Source: Phyllobacteriaceae bacterium | GTDB taxonomy: Bacteria > Pseudomonadota > Alphaproteobacteria > Rhizobiales > Rhizobiaceae | Direction of reading: 5' to 3' | Assembly: GCA_016711085.1 (NCBI GenBank) | Contig: JADJTR010000005.1 | Span: 62,001 to 126,000 of the forward strand | DNA length: 64,000 nucleotides | In this document: positions 37,118 to 46,748 of the stretch, in pieces | Layout: each line of letters opens with the position of its first letter | Numbering within the stretch: the stretch's first letter is position 1 | Translations under genes and position numbers: made by a program | Notes under the pieces: generated by a model | What the model saw: the letters and a program-made list of their open reading frames with translations, nothing else | Told to the model about the DNA's origin: nothing | Database searches by the model: none

Positions 37118-38246
37118 ATGCTGACCAAGGAAAGTGTTCACGCCGTGCTCGACGCCGTCAAGGCGGGCGACGGCCGCTCCATCGCCGAAGCAGGCATCCT
37201 GCAGGGCATTACTGTGCGCGAGGGCAAGGTGTTCGCCGCGCTCACCGCCGATCCTTCCGATCCGGGCGCGATGGACGGCATCCGCGCCGCCGTCGACAAG
37301 ACAATACGTGGCATCGCCGGCGTCACGGACGTGTTCGTGTCGCTGACCGCCGAAACACGCCAAGGTCAACCCGGAACCGGTCGCCGACGGCAAGGGCCAG
37401 TCGAAGCACGGGGCCAAGCAGCATGCGCCCGCCGGCGACGCCATCCCCGGCGTCAAGCACATCATCGCGATCGCGTCCGGCAAGGGCGGCGTCGGCAAAT
37501 CGACCACCGCCGCCAACATCGCCGTCGGCCTCGCCGCGCTCGGCCTGAAGGTCGGCGTCCTCGACGCCGACATCTACGGCCCGTCGATGCCGCGCCTGTT
37601 CGGCATCACCACCAAGCCGGAAGTGAGCGACGACAATCAGCTCGTTCCCATTCAGGCGCATGGCGTCAAGGTCATCTCCATCGGCCTGCTCGTCGATGAG
37701 GATACGCCAATGGTCTGGCGCGGCCCGATGGTGATGTCGGCGCTGACCCAGCTTCTGCGCGAAGTCGAATGGGCGCCGCTCGACGTGCTCGTCGTCGACA
37801 TGCCGCCCGGCACCGGCGACACGCAGTTGACCATGAGCCAGAACGTGCCGCTGTCCGGCGCGGTCATCGTCTCCACGCCCCAGGATTTGGCGTTGCTCGA
37901 CGCGCGCCGCGGCATCTCGATGTTCGAGCGCGTCCACGTGCCGATCCTCGGCGTGGTCGAGAACATGAGCTATTTCGTTTGCCCGAAATGCGGCGAGCGC
38001 ACCGAGATATTCGCCCATGGCGGCGCGAAAAAGGAAGCGGAGAAGCAGAATGTGCCGTTCCTCGGCGCTATTCCGCTCGACATGGAAATCCGCGAGTTGT
38101 CCGACGGCGGCCGACCGGTCGTCGCCGCCGCGCCGCAGAGCCCGCATGCCCAGGCCTACATGGCCGTGGCGCGGGCGGTGGCCGCCATGCTGGAGCCCGG
38201 CGGGGCCTCGGCCCGCAAAGCCCCGCTCTTTGTCGTGGAGAATTGA
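37118..38246 (+). CDS. Mrp/NBP35-family P-loop ATPase, frameshifted
   Basis: The N-terminal DUF59-like domain (MLTKESVHAVLDAVKAGDG, GIAGVTDVFVSLTAE) starts at ATG 37118; the frame breaks near 37360 and resumes as KVNPEPVADGKGQSKHG, followed by the deviant Walker A ASGKGGVGKSTTAANIA, YGPSMPRLFG, DMPPGTGDTQLT and a CPKC cluster-binding pair. Total about 375 residues. Mrp proteins act as iron-sulfur cluster carriers, plausibly supplying the many clusters of the Dsr and Soe enzymes. The lesion appears to be a one-base error. Confidence 0.9.
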
Positions 38247-38250
38247 TCCC

Positions 38251-38619
38251 ATGGCCAAGCCAACCGCCATGTGGCCGACCGAACTGCGCCTGAGGGACGG
38301 CGGCAGAAAACTGCGCGTGACTTTCGACACCGGCGAAACCTTCGAGCTCGACGCGGAATACCTCCGCGTCGAGAGCCCCTCGGCCGAAGTCCAGGGCCAT
38401 TCGCTCGAACAGCGCAAATGGATCGGTGGCAAGAAGAATGTCCGCATCAAGGACATGGTCCCGGTCGGCAACTACGCCGTCCAGTTCGTCTTCGACGACG
38501 GCCACGACACTGGCATCTATCCGTGGGAAAATCTCTGGCACCTTGGCAAGTTTTATCCCGAGATTTTCGCCATCTACGAGGCGAAGCTGGCCGAGGCGGG
38601 ATTAAAGCGGGAGGGGTGA
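38251..38619 (+). CDS. DUF971 (GBBH-like N-terminal domain) protein
   Basis: 122 residues: WPTELRLRDGGRKLRVTFD, FELDAEYLRVESPSAEVQGH, then GNYAVQFVFDDGHDTGIYPWENLWHLG, the DUF971 signature. This domain is the N-terminal part of gamma-butyrobetaine hydroxylase in eukaryotes and occurs alone next to Mrp genes in bacteria, where an iron-sulfur role is suspected. It is 4 bases after mrp. Confidence 0.88.
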   Translation: MAKPTAMWPTELRLRDGGRKLRVTFDTGETFELDAEYLRVESPSAEVQGHSLEQRKWIGGKKNVRIKDMVPVGNYAVQFVFDDGHDTGIYPWENLWHLGKFYPEIFAIYEAKLAEAGLKREG

Positions 38620-38644
38620 GCGACCGTTTTCGCTTTTCCTCCTC

Positions 38645-39202
38645 CTACGCCCCTTCCTTCCACTTGATTGAGCAGCCGATCGAAGCGATCTGGTCGCGCG
38701 GGCCTTCGCCCGTTTCGGCGACCTGCAGCATCGCCTCGTAGAGGTCGCGGCGCGCATCCGCCGGCCCCTCTTCCTTGTTGGAGGCGTCGAGCCGGCCGCG
38801 GTATTGCAGCTCCATCTTCGCGTTGAAGCCGAAGAAATCCGGCGTGCAGGCGGCGGCGAACGCTTTAGCCACGCGCTGGTCGGCGTCGTACAGGTAGGGG
38901 AACGTAAATCCGTGCGCCTCGGCGAATTTGCGCATGTTCGGAAACGAATCCTCCGGATACGCGGCGGCGTCGTTCGACGAGATGGCGACGAAGCCTATGC
39001 CGGCCTTTTTCAGGTCGCCCGCGTCGCGGACGATGCGCTTGATCACCGCCTTCACATAGGGGCAGTGATTGCAGATGAAGGCGACGACGAGACCCTTCGG
39101 CCCCGCCTGCCCCAGCACCGTGTGGATGCCGCCATCGACGCCGGGCAGCACGGCGTCCTTGGGCTTCCAGCCGAAATCGCAGACGGGCGGAATGGCGGCC
39201 AT
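38645..39202 (-). CDS. Thioredoxin-fold peroxiredoxin-like protein
   Basis: 185 residues, cytoplasmic, with a redoxin/AhpC-TSA fold: FGWKPKDAVLPGVDGG, the single active Cys in CNHCPYVKAVIKR (Cys-x2-Cys here) and SSNDAAAYPEDSF. Widespread in autotrophs as a thiol oxidoreductase of unclear substrate. It is the last gene behind cbbE-cbbY, 17 bases after cbbY, so may be carried by the cbb operon. Confidence 0.85.
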   Translation of the reverse strand: MAAIPPVCDFGWKPKDAVLPGVDGGIHTVLGQAGPKGLVVAFICNHCPYVKAVIKRIVRDAGDLKKAGIGFVAISSNDAAAYPEDSFPNMRKFAEAHGFTFPYLYDADQRVAKAFAAACTPDFFGFNAKMELQYRGRLDASNKEEGPADARRDLYEAMLQVAETGEGPRDQIASIGCSIKWKEGA

Positions 39203-39219
39203 GATCGTTTCTCCGTGTT

Positions 39220-39911
39220 TCAGGCGGCGGAGAGGAGCGCTTCCGCCCTGTCGAGCGATAGTGAAGTGAATTCCTCGATGATCGCAACCGCGCCGGAAAA
39301 ATCCTCGCCCGCCGTGTAGCGCGATGGCGAAATCACCGTGGCGATGCCGGCGGCGTTGGCCGAGCGCAGGCCGTTCTTCAAATCTTCCAAAGCCAGACAG
39401 GTTGACGGCGGCAGGCCGAGGCGCTCCAGCGCGGCGAGATAGACGTCCGGCGCGGTTTTTTCGCCCTCACCTCGTCGCCGGCGGCGATGACCTCGAAAAT
39501 ATCCGTGGCCGGTTTGCCGAAAGTCGCCTCGATCAACGCATCGACATTCGGCCGGTTGGTGGTGGTGGCGATGGCGAGGCGCACGCCCCGCGCCCGCGCC
39601 GCCGCGATCAGATCGGCGATGCCTGGCCTGAGCGCCAAGTCGCGCTGCGCCAGGATCTCGCCGTAACGGTCGGTTTTAACTCGGTGAATTTGCGCAACGA
39701 GATCGTCGGCGATCGTCGTTCCGATCGCCGACGCGTGCGCTTTCATGCGCTCCTTGCCGCCGGTGGTCCTGAGCAGCACGCGGTAGTCGTCCTGGCTCCA
39801 GATCCAGTCGAGGCCGAATTTGGCGAAGGTGTCGTTGAAGGCGCGCCGATGCGCCTCCTCCGTTTCGGCCAGCGTGCCGTCGACGTCGAAGATCAGCGCC
39901 TCAAGCGGCAT
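39220..39911 (-). CDS. cbbY: CbbY, xylulose-1,5-bisphosphate phosphatase, frameshifted
   Basis: HAD-superfamily protein. The N-terminus LIFDVDGTLAETEEAHRRAFN carries the nucleophile Asp, followed by TTGGKERM, typical of CbbY. The frame is lost near 39465 (one missing C in the KKPAPDVY motif) and resumes with LAALERLGLPP and LALEDLKNGLRSANAAG to the stop at 39220, giving about 230 residues. CbbY removes XuBP, an inhibitor made by RuBisCO misfire, in line with its place in the cbb operon. Confidence 0.87.
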
Positions 39912-40584
39912 GGCTGTTCAGCGCCGCGTCGGAAGCCGCGCGGATGGCGGCGATGTTGGCGGCGTAGGATTGAACCGTGCCGCCCTTGAACACCGCCGAG
40001 CCGGCGACCAGCACGTTGGCGCCGGCGGCCGCGACCAGAGGCGCCGTCTCCGGCGTCACGCCGCCGTCGATCTCGATGTCGATCGGCCGGTTGCCGATCA
40101 TCTGGCGGATGCGCCGGGTCTTTTCGACGACCGACGGGATGAACGCCTGGCCGCCAAAGCCGGGATTGACCGTCATCAAAAGGATCAGGTCAAGCCGGTC
40201 GAGCACGTATTCGATGACGTTTTCCGGCGTGTGCGGATTGAGGCTGACGCCGGCCTTCTTGCCGAGATTGCGGATCGCCTGCAGCGAACGGTCGAGATGC
40301 TTGGTTGCCTCGGCGTGGACCGTGATGATGTCGGCTCCGGCGTCGGCGAAGGCGGCGAGAAACGGATCGGCCGGTTCGATCATCAGATGGCAATCGAACA
40401 CCTTCGGCGTGCGGTTGCGGATCGCCTTGATGATCGGCGGGCCGAAGGTGATGTTGGGCACGAAATGTCCGTCCATCACGTCGAGATGGATCCAGTCGGC
40501 CCCGGCCTCGGCCACGGCGGCGACTTCGTCGCCGAGTTTGGAGAAATCCGCCGACAGGATCGACGGCGCGATGATGGTCTTCAT
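39901..40584 (-). CDS. cbbE: Ribulose-phosphate 3-epimerase
   Basis: 227 residues, a TIM barrel with IAPSILSADFSKLGDEV, WIHLDVMDGHFVPNITFG, DCHLMIEPAD, MTVNPGFGGQAFI and EIDGGVTPETAPL. Metal-binding His and Asp are in place. It interconverts Xu5P and Ru5P in the Calvin cycle. It overlaps cbbY by 11 bases and lies downstream of cbbM. Confidence 0.95.
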   Translation of the reverse strand: MKTIIAPSILSADFSKLGDEVAAVAEAGADWIHLDVMDGHFVPNITFGPPIIKAIRNRTPKVFDCHLMIEPADPFLAAFADAGADIITVHAEATKHLDRSLQAIRNLGKKAGVSLNPHTPENVIEYVLDRLDLILLMTVNPGFGGQAFIPSVVEKTRRIRQMIGNRPIDIEIDGGVTPETAPLVAAAGANVLVAGSAVFKGGTVQSYAANIAAIRAASDAALNSHAA

Positions 40585-40657
40585 GGTTTCCTCCCGTGTC
40601 GGCTAGCCGGTTGTCGTTCGAATCGCTCTCCCGTGTGGGCGGGCGCGCAGTTGAGAA

Positions 40658-40793
40658 CTTACCCCCACCTCCACCCCTCTCCACAAGGGGGAAGGAACAA
40701 GGCGCGAGGCCGGACTCAACAATTATTCAGCTCAATTCGGCGAGGTGAGCGGTTCTCCCCTCCCCCTTGTGGGGAGGGGCAGGGGTGGGGGTC
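40658..40793. repeat. Inverted pair of GC-rich palindromic repeats between cbbM and cbbE
   Basis: Two copies of a unit of about 40 bases, rich in CCCC/GGGG and each holding its own hairpin (CCCCTCCCC-ACAA-GGGGGAGGGG type), face each other at 40658-40698 and 40750-40793. The layout is that of REP/BIME-like intergenic elements. The 256-base gap contains no gene; the structure could stabilise the upstream cbbM message. Confidence 0.7.
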
Positions 40794-40840
40794 GCCTTGA
40801 ATGCCGCCGCGAAATCCCCTCCCCGAACCCGGTCGCCTCG

Positions 40841-42225
40841 TCAGGCGGCCTTGACGCCGAGCTTTTCGCGCCAGCCCGGGAAAAGCTTGTCGGCGTCGCC
40901 GGGGAAGCTCTCGAAGGCGCGGGCGAATTCGCGGTGTTCCTTGGCGAACGCGATCGGATCGGCCCCTTCGCGCCAGCACTGTTCGGCCTGGCGCAGCGAG
41001 GTCGCGCCCGCGACGCCACCGTCGATATGGCCGAAGGCGCCGCCGCCGGCCGTCATGATCAGGTTCGAATGACCGAGATTCTGGAAAAACCCGGCATGCG
41101 AAGGGCGTTCATGCCGCCCGAGATGATCGGTGTCGTCGGGTTCATGCCCTGCCATTCCTGATGGTAGAACGGGCCGTCGGCGCTGTCGTCAGTGATCATG
41201 TAGGCCATCAGCTTGTCGGCTGCCTCGCCTTCCATCTTGCCGAAGCTCATCGTGCCGGTGTGGATGCCGGATGCGCCCTGCAGGCGGGCCATCTTGGACA
41301 GGACAAAGGCGGTGTAACCGCGCTTGGACTGCGGCGAGGTGACGGCGCCGTGGCCGGCGCGGTGATAGTGCAGATATTGCTTGGGGAACGCGCGGCGCGC
41401 CGTGGTGATGGCAGCCGGGCCCGCCACATAGCCGTCCACGAGGAAGGCGACGTGATCGGCGTTTTCGCCAAACGTTTCGAGGATGAATTCGCCGCGGGCG
41501 AGCATTTCATAATGGTCGTCTGCTGTGATGTTGAACGAGAACAGCTTGGGCATGCCGGTCTTGTCCTGGGCGCGCACCATGGCGTCGCGCACCAGGGTGG
41601 CGGTTTCCTTGAACGGCGCAAAAACCTGGTTGCCCTGCGGTTCGTCGTTCTTGATGAAATCGCCGCCGAGCCAGAAATCGTAGCAGGCGTCGGCGAACGG
41701 CTTCGGACGCAAGCCGAGCTTCGGCTTGATGATCGTGCCGACGATGAAGCCGCCGTCGACCACGGGGCGGCCGAGCACGCGCCAAAGGTCGCGGATCGTG
41801 GTCGCCGGACCGTCGAACAGACGCATATAGGCCGGCGGCACGTAGAAATCGTGCATCTTGCCGTATTCGATGTCGCCCATGCCCTGGTTGTTGCCGATCG
41901 TCAGCGTCAGAAAGGACGCGATCATGGCGCGGCCGTCGATGATGTTGCGATCGAACAGATCGACCGGATAGGCGATCTTCATGATCTCCTTGGCTTCGTC
42001 GATTTCATAGACGATCGCGTCGACGCCGCGGGTGAAGTCGTCGGTGGTCGACACTTCGACATTGGTTCCCGTCGAGGATTCCGCCGCGAAGTGGGCGGCG
42101 GCCTGAAGATAGGTGCCGTGGCCGGGCTTCGGCTTCATGATGTAGGCGCACAATACATGCTTGCCGCCGGCAATCAGGTCGGCTTCTTTCAACTCTAGGT
42201 TGGCATAACGGTTAGACTGGTCCAT
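40841..42225 (-). CDS. cbbM: Form II ribulose-bisphosphate carboxylase (CbbM), frameshifted near C-terminus
   Basis: Form II RuBisCO closely resembling the Rhodospirillum rubrum type. Catalytic Lys167 is in GTIIKPKLG and the carbamylated Lys192 with its metal ligands in GGDFIKNDEPQ; HYHRAGHGAV and SGIHTGTMSFGKMEGE follow. At about 41084-41089 a T homopolymer is one base short; the alternative frame continues FQNLGHSNLIMTAGGGAFGHIDGG to the stop at 40841. Restored length is about 461 residues, normal for the family, so the gene is probably intact in the organism. Confidence 0.94.
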
Positions 42226-42257
42226 GGCGGGTCTCCTTCCGCGTTTTCTGGTTTTTC

Positions 42258-43338
42258 TCAGGCGGCCTTGGCGGCAGCCGTCTTGGGATCAAGTTCGCCC
42301 TTGGCGTAGCGCTTGGCCATGTCGCTCATCGGGATGATCTTGATCTTTGAGGCGTTGCCGGCGGTGCCGAACGCCTCGAAGCGGTCGGCGCAGACTTTCG
42401 CCATAGCGTCCATCGCCGGCTTCCAGGAATTTGCGCGGGTCGAACTCGGCCTTTTGCGTGTGGGCGATGCGGCGGAACTCCGCCGTCGCGGCAAGGCGCA
42501 GATCGGTATCGATGTTGACCTTGCGCACGCCATGCTTGATGCCGCGCACGATTTCCTCGACCGGAACGCCGTAGGTTTCTTTCATGGCGCCGCCATTGGC
42601 GTTGAACACCGCCTGCCACTCTTCCGGCACCGAGGACGAGCCGTGCATGACGATGTGGGTGTTCGGCAACCGCTCGTGGATCGCCTCGATCACGCTCATC
42701 GCCAGCACTTCGCCGGTCGGCTTGCGCGTGAACTTGTAGGCGCCGTGCGACGTGCCGATGGCCACGGCGAGCGCATCGACCTTGGTTTCGGCGACGAAGC
42801 GGGCGGCCTCGTCGGGGTCGGTCACCAGCATCGAGCGGTCCAGCTTGCCCTCGAAGCCGTGGCCGTCCTCGGCCTCGCCCTCGCCGGTCTCCAGCGAGCC
42901 GAGCACACCGAGTTCGCCTTCCACCGACGCGCCGACCATATGGGCCAACCGCGACACTTCACGCGTGATGTTGACGTTGTAGTCGTAGTCGGCCGGCGTC
43001 TTGGCGTCTTCCTTCAGCGAGCCGTCCATCATCACCGAAGTGAAGCCGTTCTGGATCGCCGACAGGCAGGTGGCGACGTTGTTGCCGTGATCCTGATGCA
43101 TGCACAGCGGGATCTCCGGATAGATCTCGGTCAGCGCGTCGATCATGCGGGTCAGCATGATGTCGTTGGCGTAGGAGCGCGCGCCGCGCGACGCCTGGAT
43201 GATCACCGGGCTGGCGGTCTTGCGCGCCGCCTCCATGATCGCGAGCCCCTGCTCCATGTTGTTGATGTTGAAGGCAGGCACGCCGTAGCCATGCTCGGCG
43301 GCATGGTCGAGAAGCTGGCGAAGGGTGATGCGGGCCAT
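42258..43338 (-). CDS. cbbA: Class II fructose/sedoheptulose-bisphosphate aldolase, frameshifted
   Basis: Begins MARITLRQLLDHAAEHGYGVPAF. Zn-binding residues lie in CMHQDHGNN and VMHGSSSVP; GVRKVNIDTDLRLA is the substrate loop. An extra G near 42424 shifts the frame; the adjacent frame resumes with FLKPAMDAMAKVC-type sequence and ends GELDPKTAAAKAA. Restored length is about 359 residues. It condenses trioses in Calvin cycle regeneration. Confidence 0.93.
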
Positions 43339-43363
43339 GGGAAATTCCTTTGCTTGTCGTCGT

Positions 43364-43843
43364 TCAAATCTTGGTTCGCGCCGGCGGGACCGGCAGGATC
43401 TGGGCCAGTTCGCCGATCCAGCCGACCGGCCGTTCCGGCAGTTCGCCGCCAATGGCGAAGTAGTCGCCGAGCACCGACTACCGCATGGCGAAGTTGCGGC
43501 TGTGACGGTGCGCGTCCGGGTGGAAACGGACATTTTCCATCAGCGCCACTGCGCCGAATTCCACCTTGTCGAGGCCGGCTTCGGCTTTCGCCCCGACGCA
43601 ATCGGGCACGAAGCGCACCGCCTTGCCGGTCGCTTGGGCAAGCGGGCCGGAAAAACGCTTCAGGCTCAGCGCCGGGTTGATGTCGCCCTCCGGCGCGCCA
43701 TAACCCGACACCACCGCCACGCGGGCGCCGGCCGAGGCCAGCGCCGCGATTTCGGCCGCGACCGCTTCCGTCACGCCGTCGGCAAGGTCCGCGCGGTACA
43801 GCACGGTTTTGCCGGCAATCGGAGAGGCGGCCGCGTCGGTCAT
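43364..43843 (-). pseudogene. Phosphoglycerate kinase N-terminal fragment with in-frame amber codon
   Basis: The protein (from ATG 43843, overlapping the cbbT stop) resembles only the N-terminal domain of Pgk: TVLYRADLADG, ASAGARVAVVSGYGAPEGD, SLKRFSGPLAQATGKAVRFV and LMENVRFHPDAHRH. TAG lies at 43478-43480; read through, the frame continues 38 codons (SVLGDYFAIGGELP) to TGA at 43364. The nucleotide-binding C-terminal domain is absent, so it cannot be an active kinase. It occupies the slot where pgk sits in other cbb operons, and is probably a relic or a small derived protein. Confidence 0.6.
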
Positions 43844-45851
43844 TTTCCGGCCTTTCCGGCGACTTTCAGCGCCGCATCCGCTACCGCTTCCGCCGTGATG
43901 CCGAAATGCTTGTAGAGTTCGCCGGCCGGGGCCGACGCGCCGAACGAATTCATGCCGATGAACGCGCCGTTGTCGCCCGTCCAGCGGTCCCAGCCCATGC
44001 GGGCCGCCGCCTCGACCGCCACGCGCGGGGCCTTGCCCAGCACCTTGGCGCGGTAGGCCTCATCCTGCGCCTCGAACAGCTCCCAGGACGGCATGGAGAC
44101 GACCGCCGCCTTGACGCCGTGATTGGCGAGCAATCGGTCGGATGCCGCCTTGGCGATCTCGACTTCGGAACCGGTGGCGAGGATCGTCACGTCGCGGGCG
44201 CCGGCCGGTTCGCGCAGCACATAGGCGCCACGGGCCGAACGGTTGTCCTTGTCATGGCGATCGCGCAGCATCGGCAGGTTCTGGCGCGAGAGAACCAGAA
44301 CGGTCGGGCCGTCGGTCTTGTTGAGCGCCACTTCCCAGGCTTCCGCCGTTTCGATGATGTCGGCCGGGCGGAACACCGTCATGTTGGGCGTGGCGCGCAG
44401 CATGGCCAGATGCTCGATCGGCTGGTGCGTCGGGCCGTCCTCGCCAAGTCCGATGGAATCGTGGGTCATCACGTAGATCACCCGCTTGCCCATCAGGGCC
44501 GAGAGGCGCATCGCGCCGCGCGCATAGTCGGTGAACACCATGAAGGTGCCGCCATAGGGCACGAAGCCGCCATGAAGGGCGATGCCGTTCATCGCCGCCG
44601 ACATGCCGTGCTCGCGGATGCCGTAGTGGATGTAGCGGCCCTTGTAGCGGCCGGGCGCGACGCGCTCCATGCCCTTGGTGATGGTCAGGTTGGAATGCGT
44701 CAGGTCGGCCGAACCGCCGACCGTCAGCGTCGTCGCGCCATTGATCGCGCCGAGCGCCATTTCCGACGCCTTGCGGGTGGCGACCTTGGTCGCCTTCTCG
44801 ATATGCTCCTTGCGGAAGGCGGCGAGGCTGCGCGACACGGCCGCCGGCATGACGCCGGACATCGCCGCCTCGAAGCGCGCCTTTTTCGGCGAGGCGTCGA
44901 GACGTTTCTGCCAGTCGGCGCGCGCCTTGGCGCCGCGCTTGGCGACAGCCCGCCAGGCGTCGACGATGTTGGCGGGAATGACGAAGGGCTCCGAGGCCCA
45001 GCCGATATTGGCCCGCGTCGCGGCGATTTCGTCGGCGCCGAGCGGCGCGCCATGTGTCTTTTCCGACCCCTGCAGGTTCGGCGCGCCCTTGCCGATCAAG
45101 GTGCGGCAGGCGATCAGCGACGGCTTCTTCGATTTCTTCGCCTTTCGATCGCCGCGGCGACCTGATCCTGGTCGTGCCCGTCGACAGTCTGCACGTCCCA
45201 GCCGGCGGCGCGGAAGCGCATCTTCTGGTCCATCGAAGTCGACAGCGAGGTCGGGCCGTCGATGGATATGCGGTTGTCGTCCCACATCACGATCAGGCGG
45301 GAGAGCTTCAAATGCCCGGCGAGGTCGATCGCCTCGTGGCTGATGCCTTCCTGCAGGCAGCCGTCGCCGGCAATCACATAGGTGTAATGGTCGACGAGGC
45401 CGGCGCCGAAGCGGGCCGCCATCATGCGCTCTGCGAGCGCCATGCCGACCGCGGTGGACACGCCCTGGCCGAGCGGACCGGTGGTCGTCTCGATGCCGTC
45501 GGCGTGGCCGTATTCGGGATGGCCGGCGGTGCGGCTGCCCATCTGGCGGAAGCGCTTCAACTCCTCCATCGGCATGTCGGCGAAGCCGACAAGGTGGTGA
45601 ATGGCGTAGAGCAGCATCGAGCCGTGGCCGGCCGACAGCACGAAACGGTCGCGATCGGCCCAATTCGGCGTCGACGGATCGATGGTGACGAAGCGGTTGA
45701 ACAGCACCGCGGCGACGTCGGCCATGCCCATCGGCATGCCGGGATGGCCCGAATTGGCTTTTTGCACCGCGTCCATGGCGAGCGCGCGCAGCGCATTGGC
45801 CATGTCTTTCTCGGAAGCGGCGCCGGCGGAGACTTTGTCGTGCTTGGTCAT
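43840..45851 (-). CDS. cbbT: Transketolase, frameshifted
   Basis: N-terminal part from 45851: KANSGHPGMPMGMADVA, AGHGSMLLYAIHHLVG, the TPP motif GDGCLQEGISHEAIDLAGHL and WDDNRISIDG. The frame shifts near 45146 where an A run is one short, then continues through CRTLIGKGAPNLQGSEKTHG, HYGIREHGMSAAMNG (catalytic Glu) and DYARGAMRLSALMGK to 43840. Total about 670 residues. It regenerates pentose phosphates for CO2 fixation. Confidence 0.94.
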
Positions 45852-45861
45852 GGCGTTTTCC

Positions 45862-46734
45862 TCAGGAGGCGCGACGCTTGGCGTCCATAAGTTTGTGGAT
45901 GAGCGGCGTGAAGATGAGCTGCATGGCGAGGTCGAGTTTCTCGCCCGAGCATACGATGGAGTTGGCGCGGCTCATGAACGAGCCGTTGAGCATCGACATC
46001 AGATAGGGGAAATCGATGCAGCGCGGATTGGAGAAGGGGATGACGATCATCGATTCCGCCGGCGTCGGGATCCAGCGGGCAACGAAAGGGTTCGACGTGT
46101 CAACGATCGGCACGCGCTGGAAGTTGATGTCGGTCAGCGAGAACTGCGGGCAGATATAGTTCACATAGTCCGGCATGCGGCGCAGGATCGTGTCGGTCAC
46201 GGCTTCGGTTGAATAGCCGCGCGACGAGCTGTCCCGGTGGATCTTCTGGATCCACTCCAGGTTGATGACCGGCACGACGCCGATTTTCAGGTCGATGTGG
46301 CGCGGCAGGTTCACCTTGTCGGTGACCATGCAGCCATGCAAGCCTTCATAGAACATCAGGTCGGAGGGCGGCAGGTCGCGCCAGTCGGTGAAGGTGCCGG
46401 GAGGCGAGCCGAGCACCTTGGCTTCCTTTTCGTCGTGGACATAGTGGCGGGTCTTGCCGGTGCCCTTGCGGCCGTATTCCTCGAACACGCTTTCCAGGAT
46501 TTCCAATTCATTGGCTTCCGGTCCGAAATGGGAGAAGTGGGCGTTGCCCCTGGCTTCTTCCTCGGCGACCTTGGCCTTCATGCCGGCGCGGTCGTATTTA
46601 TGGAAGGCGTCGCCCTCGATCGAGGCCGAGGTGATGCCCTCGCGCTTGAAGATCTTTTCGAACGTGTCCTTGACCGTGGTGGTGCCGGCGCCGGAGGAGC
46701 CGGTGATGGCGATGATCGGATAACGAGCGGACAT
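45862..46734 (-). CDS. cbbP: Phosphoribulokinase
   Basis: 290 residues, the bacterial type I length. P-loop ITGSSGAGTTTVKDTF at residues about 9-24, then EGDAFHKYDR and DLMFYEGLHGCM. It phosphorylates Ru5P to RuBP, the RuBisCO substrate. 14 bases after cbbF and 10 before cbbT. Confidence 0.96.
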   Translation of the reverse strand: MSARYPIIAITGSSGAGTTTVKDTFEKIFKREGITSASIEGDAFHKYDRAGMKAKVAEEEARGNAHFSHFGPEANELEILESVFEEYGRKGTGKTRHYVHDEKEAKVLGSPPGTFTDWRDLPPSDLMFYEGLHGCMVTDKVNLPRHIDLKIGVVPVINLEWIQKIHRDSSSRGYSTEAVTDTILRRMPDYVNYICPQFSLTDINFQRVPIVDTSNPFVARWIPTPAESMIVIPFSNPRCIDFPYLMSMLNGSFMSRANSIVCSGEKLDLAMQLIFTPLIHKLMDAKRRAS

Positions 46735-46748
46735 GGTTTTCTCCGAAA

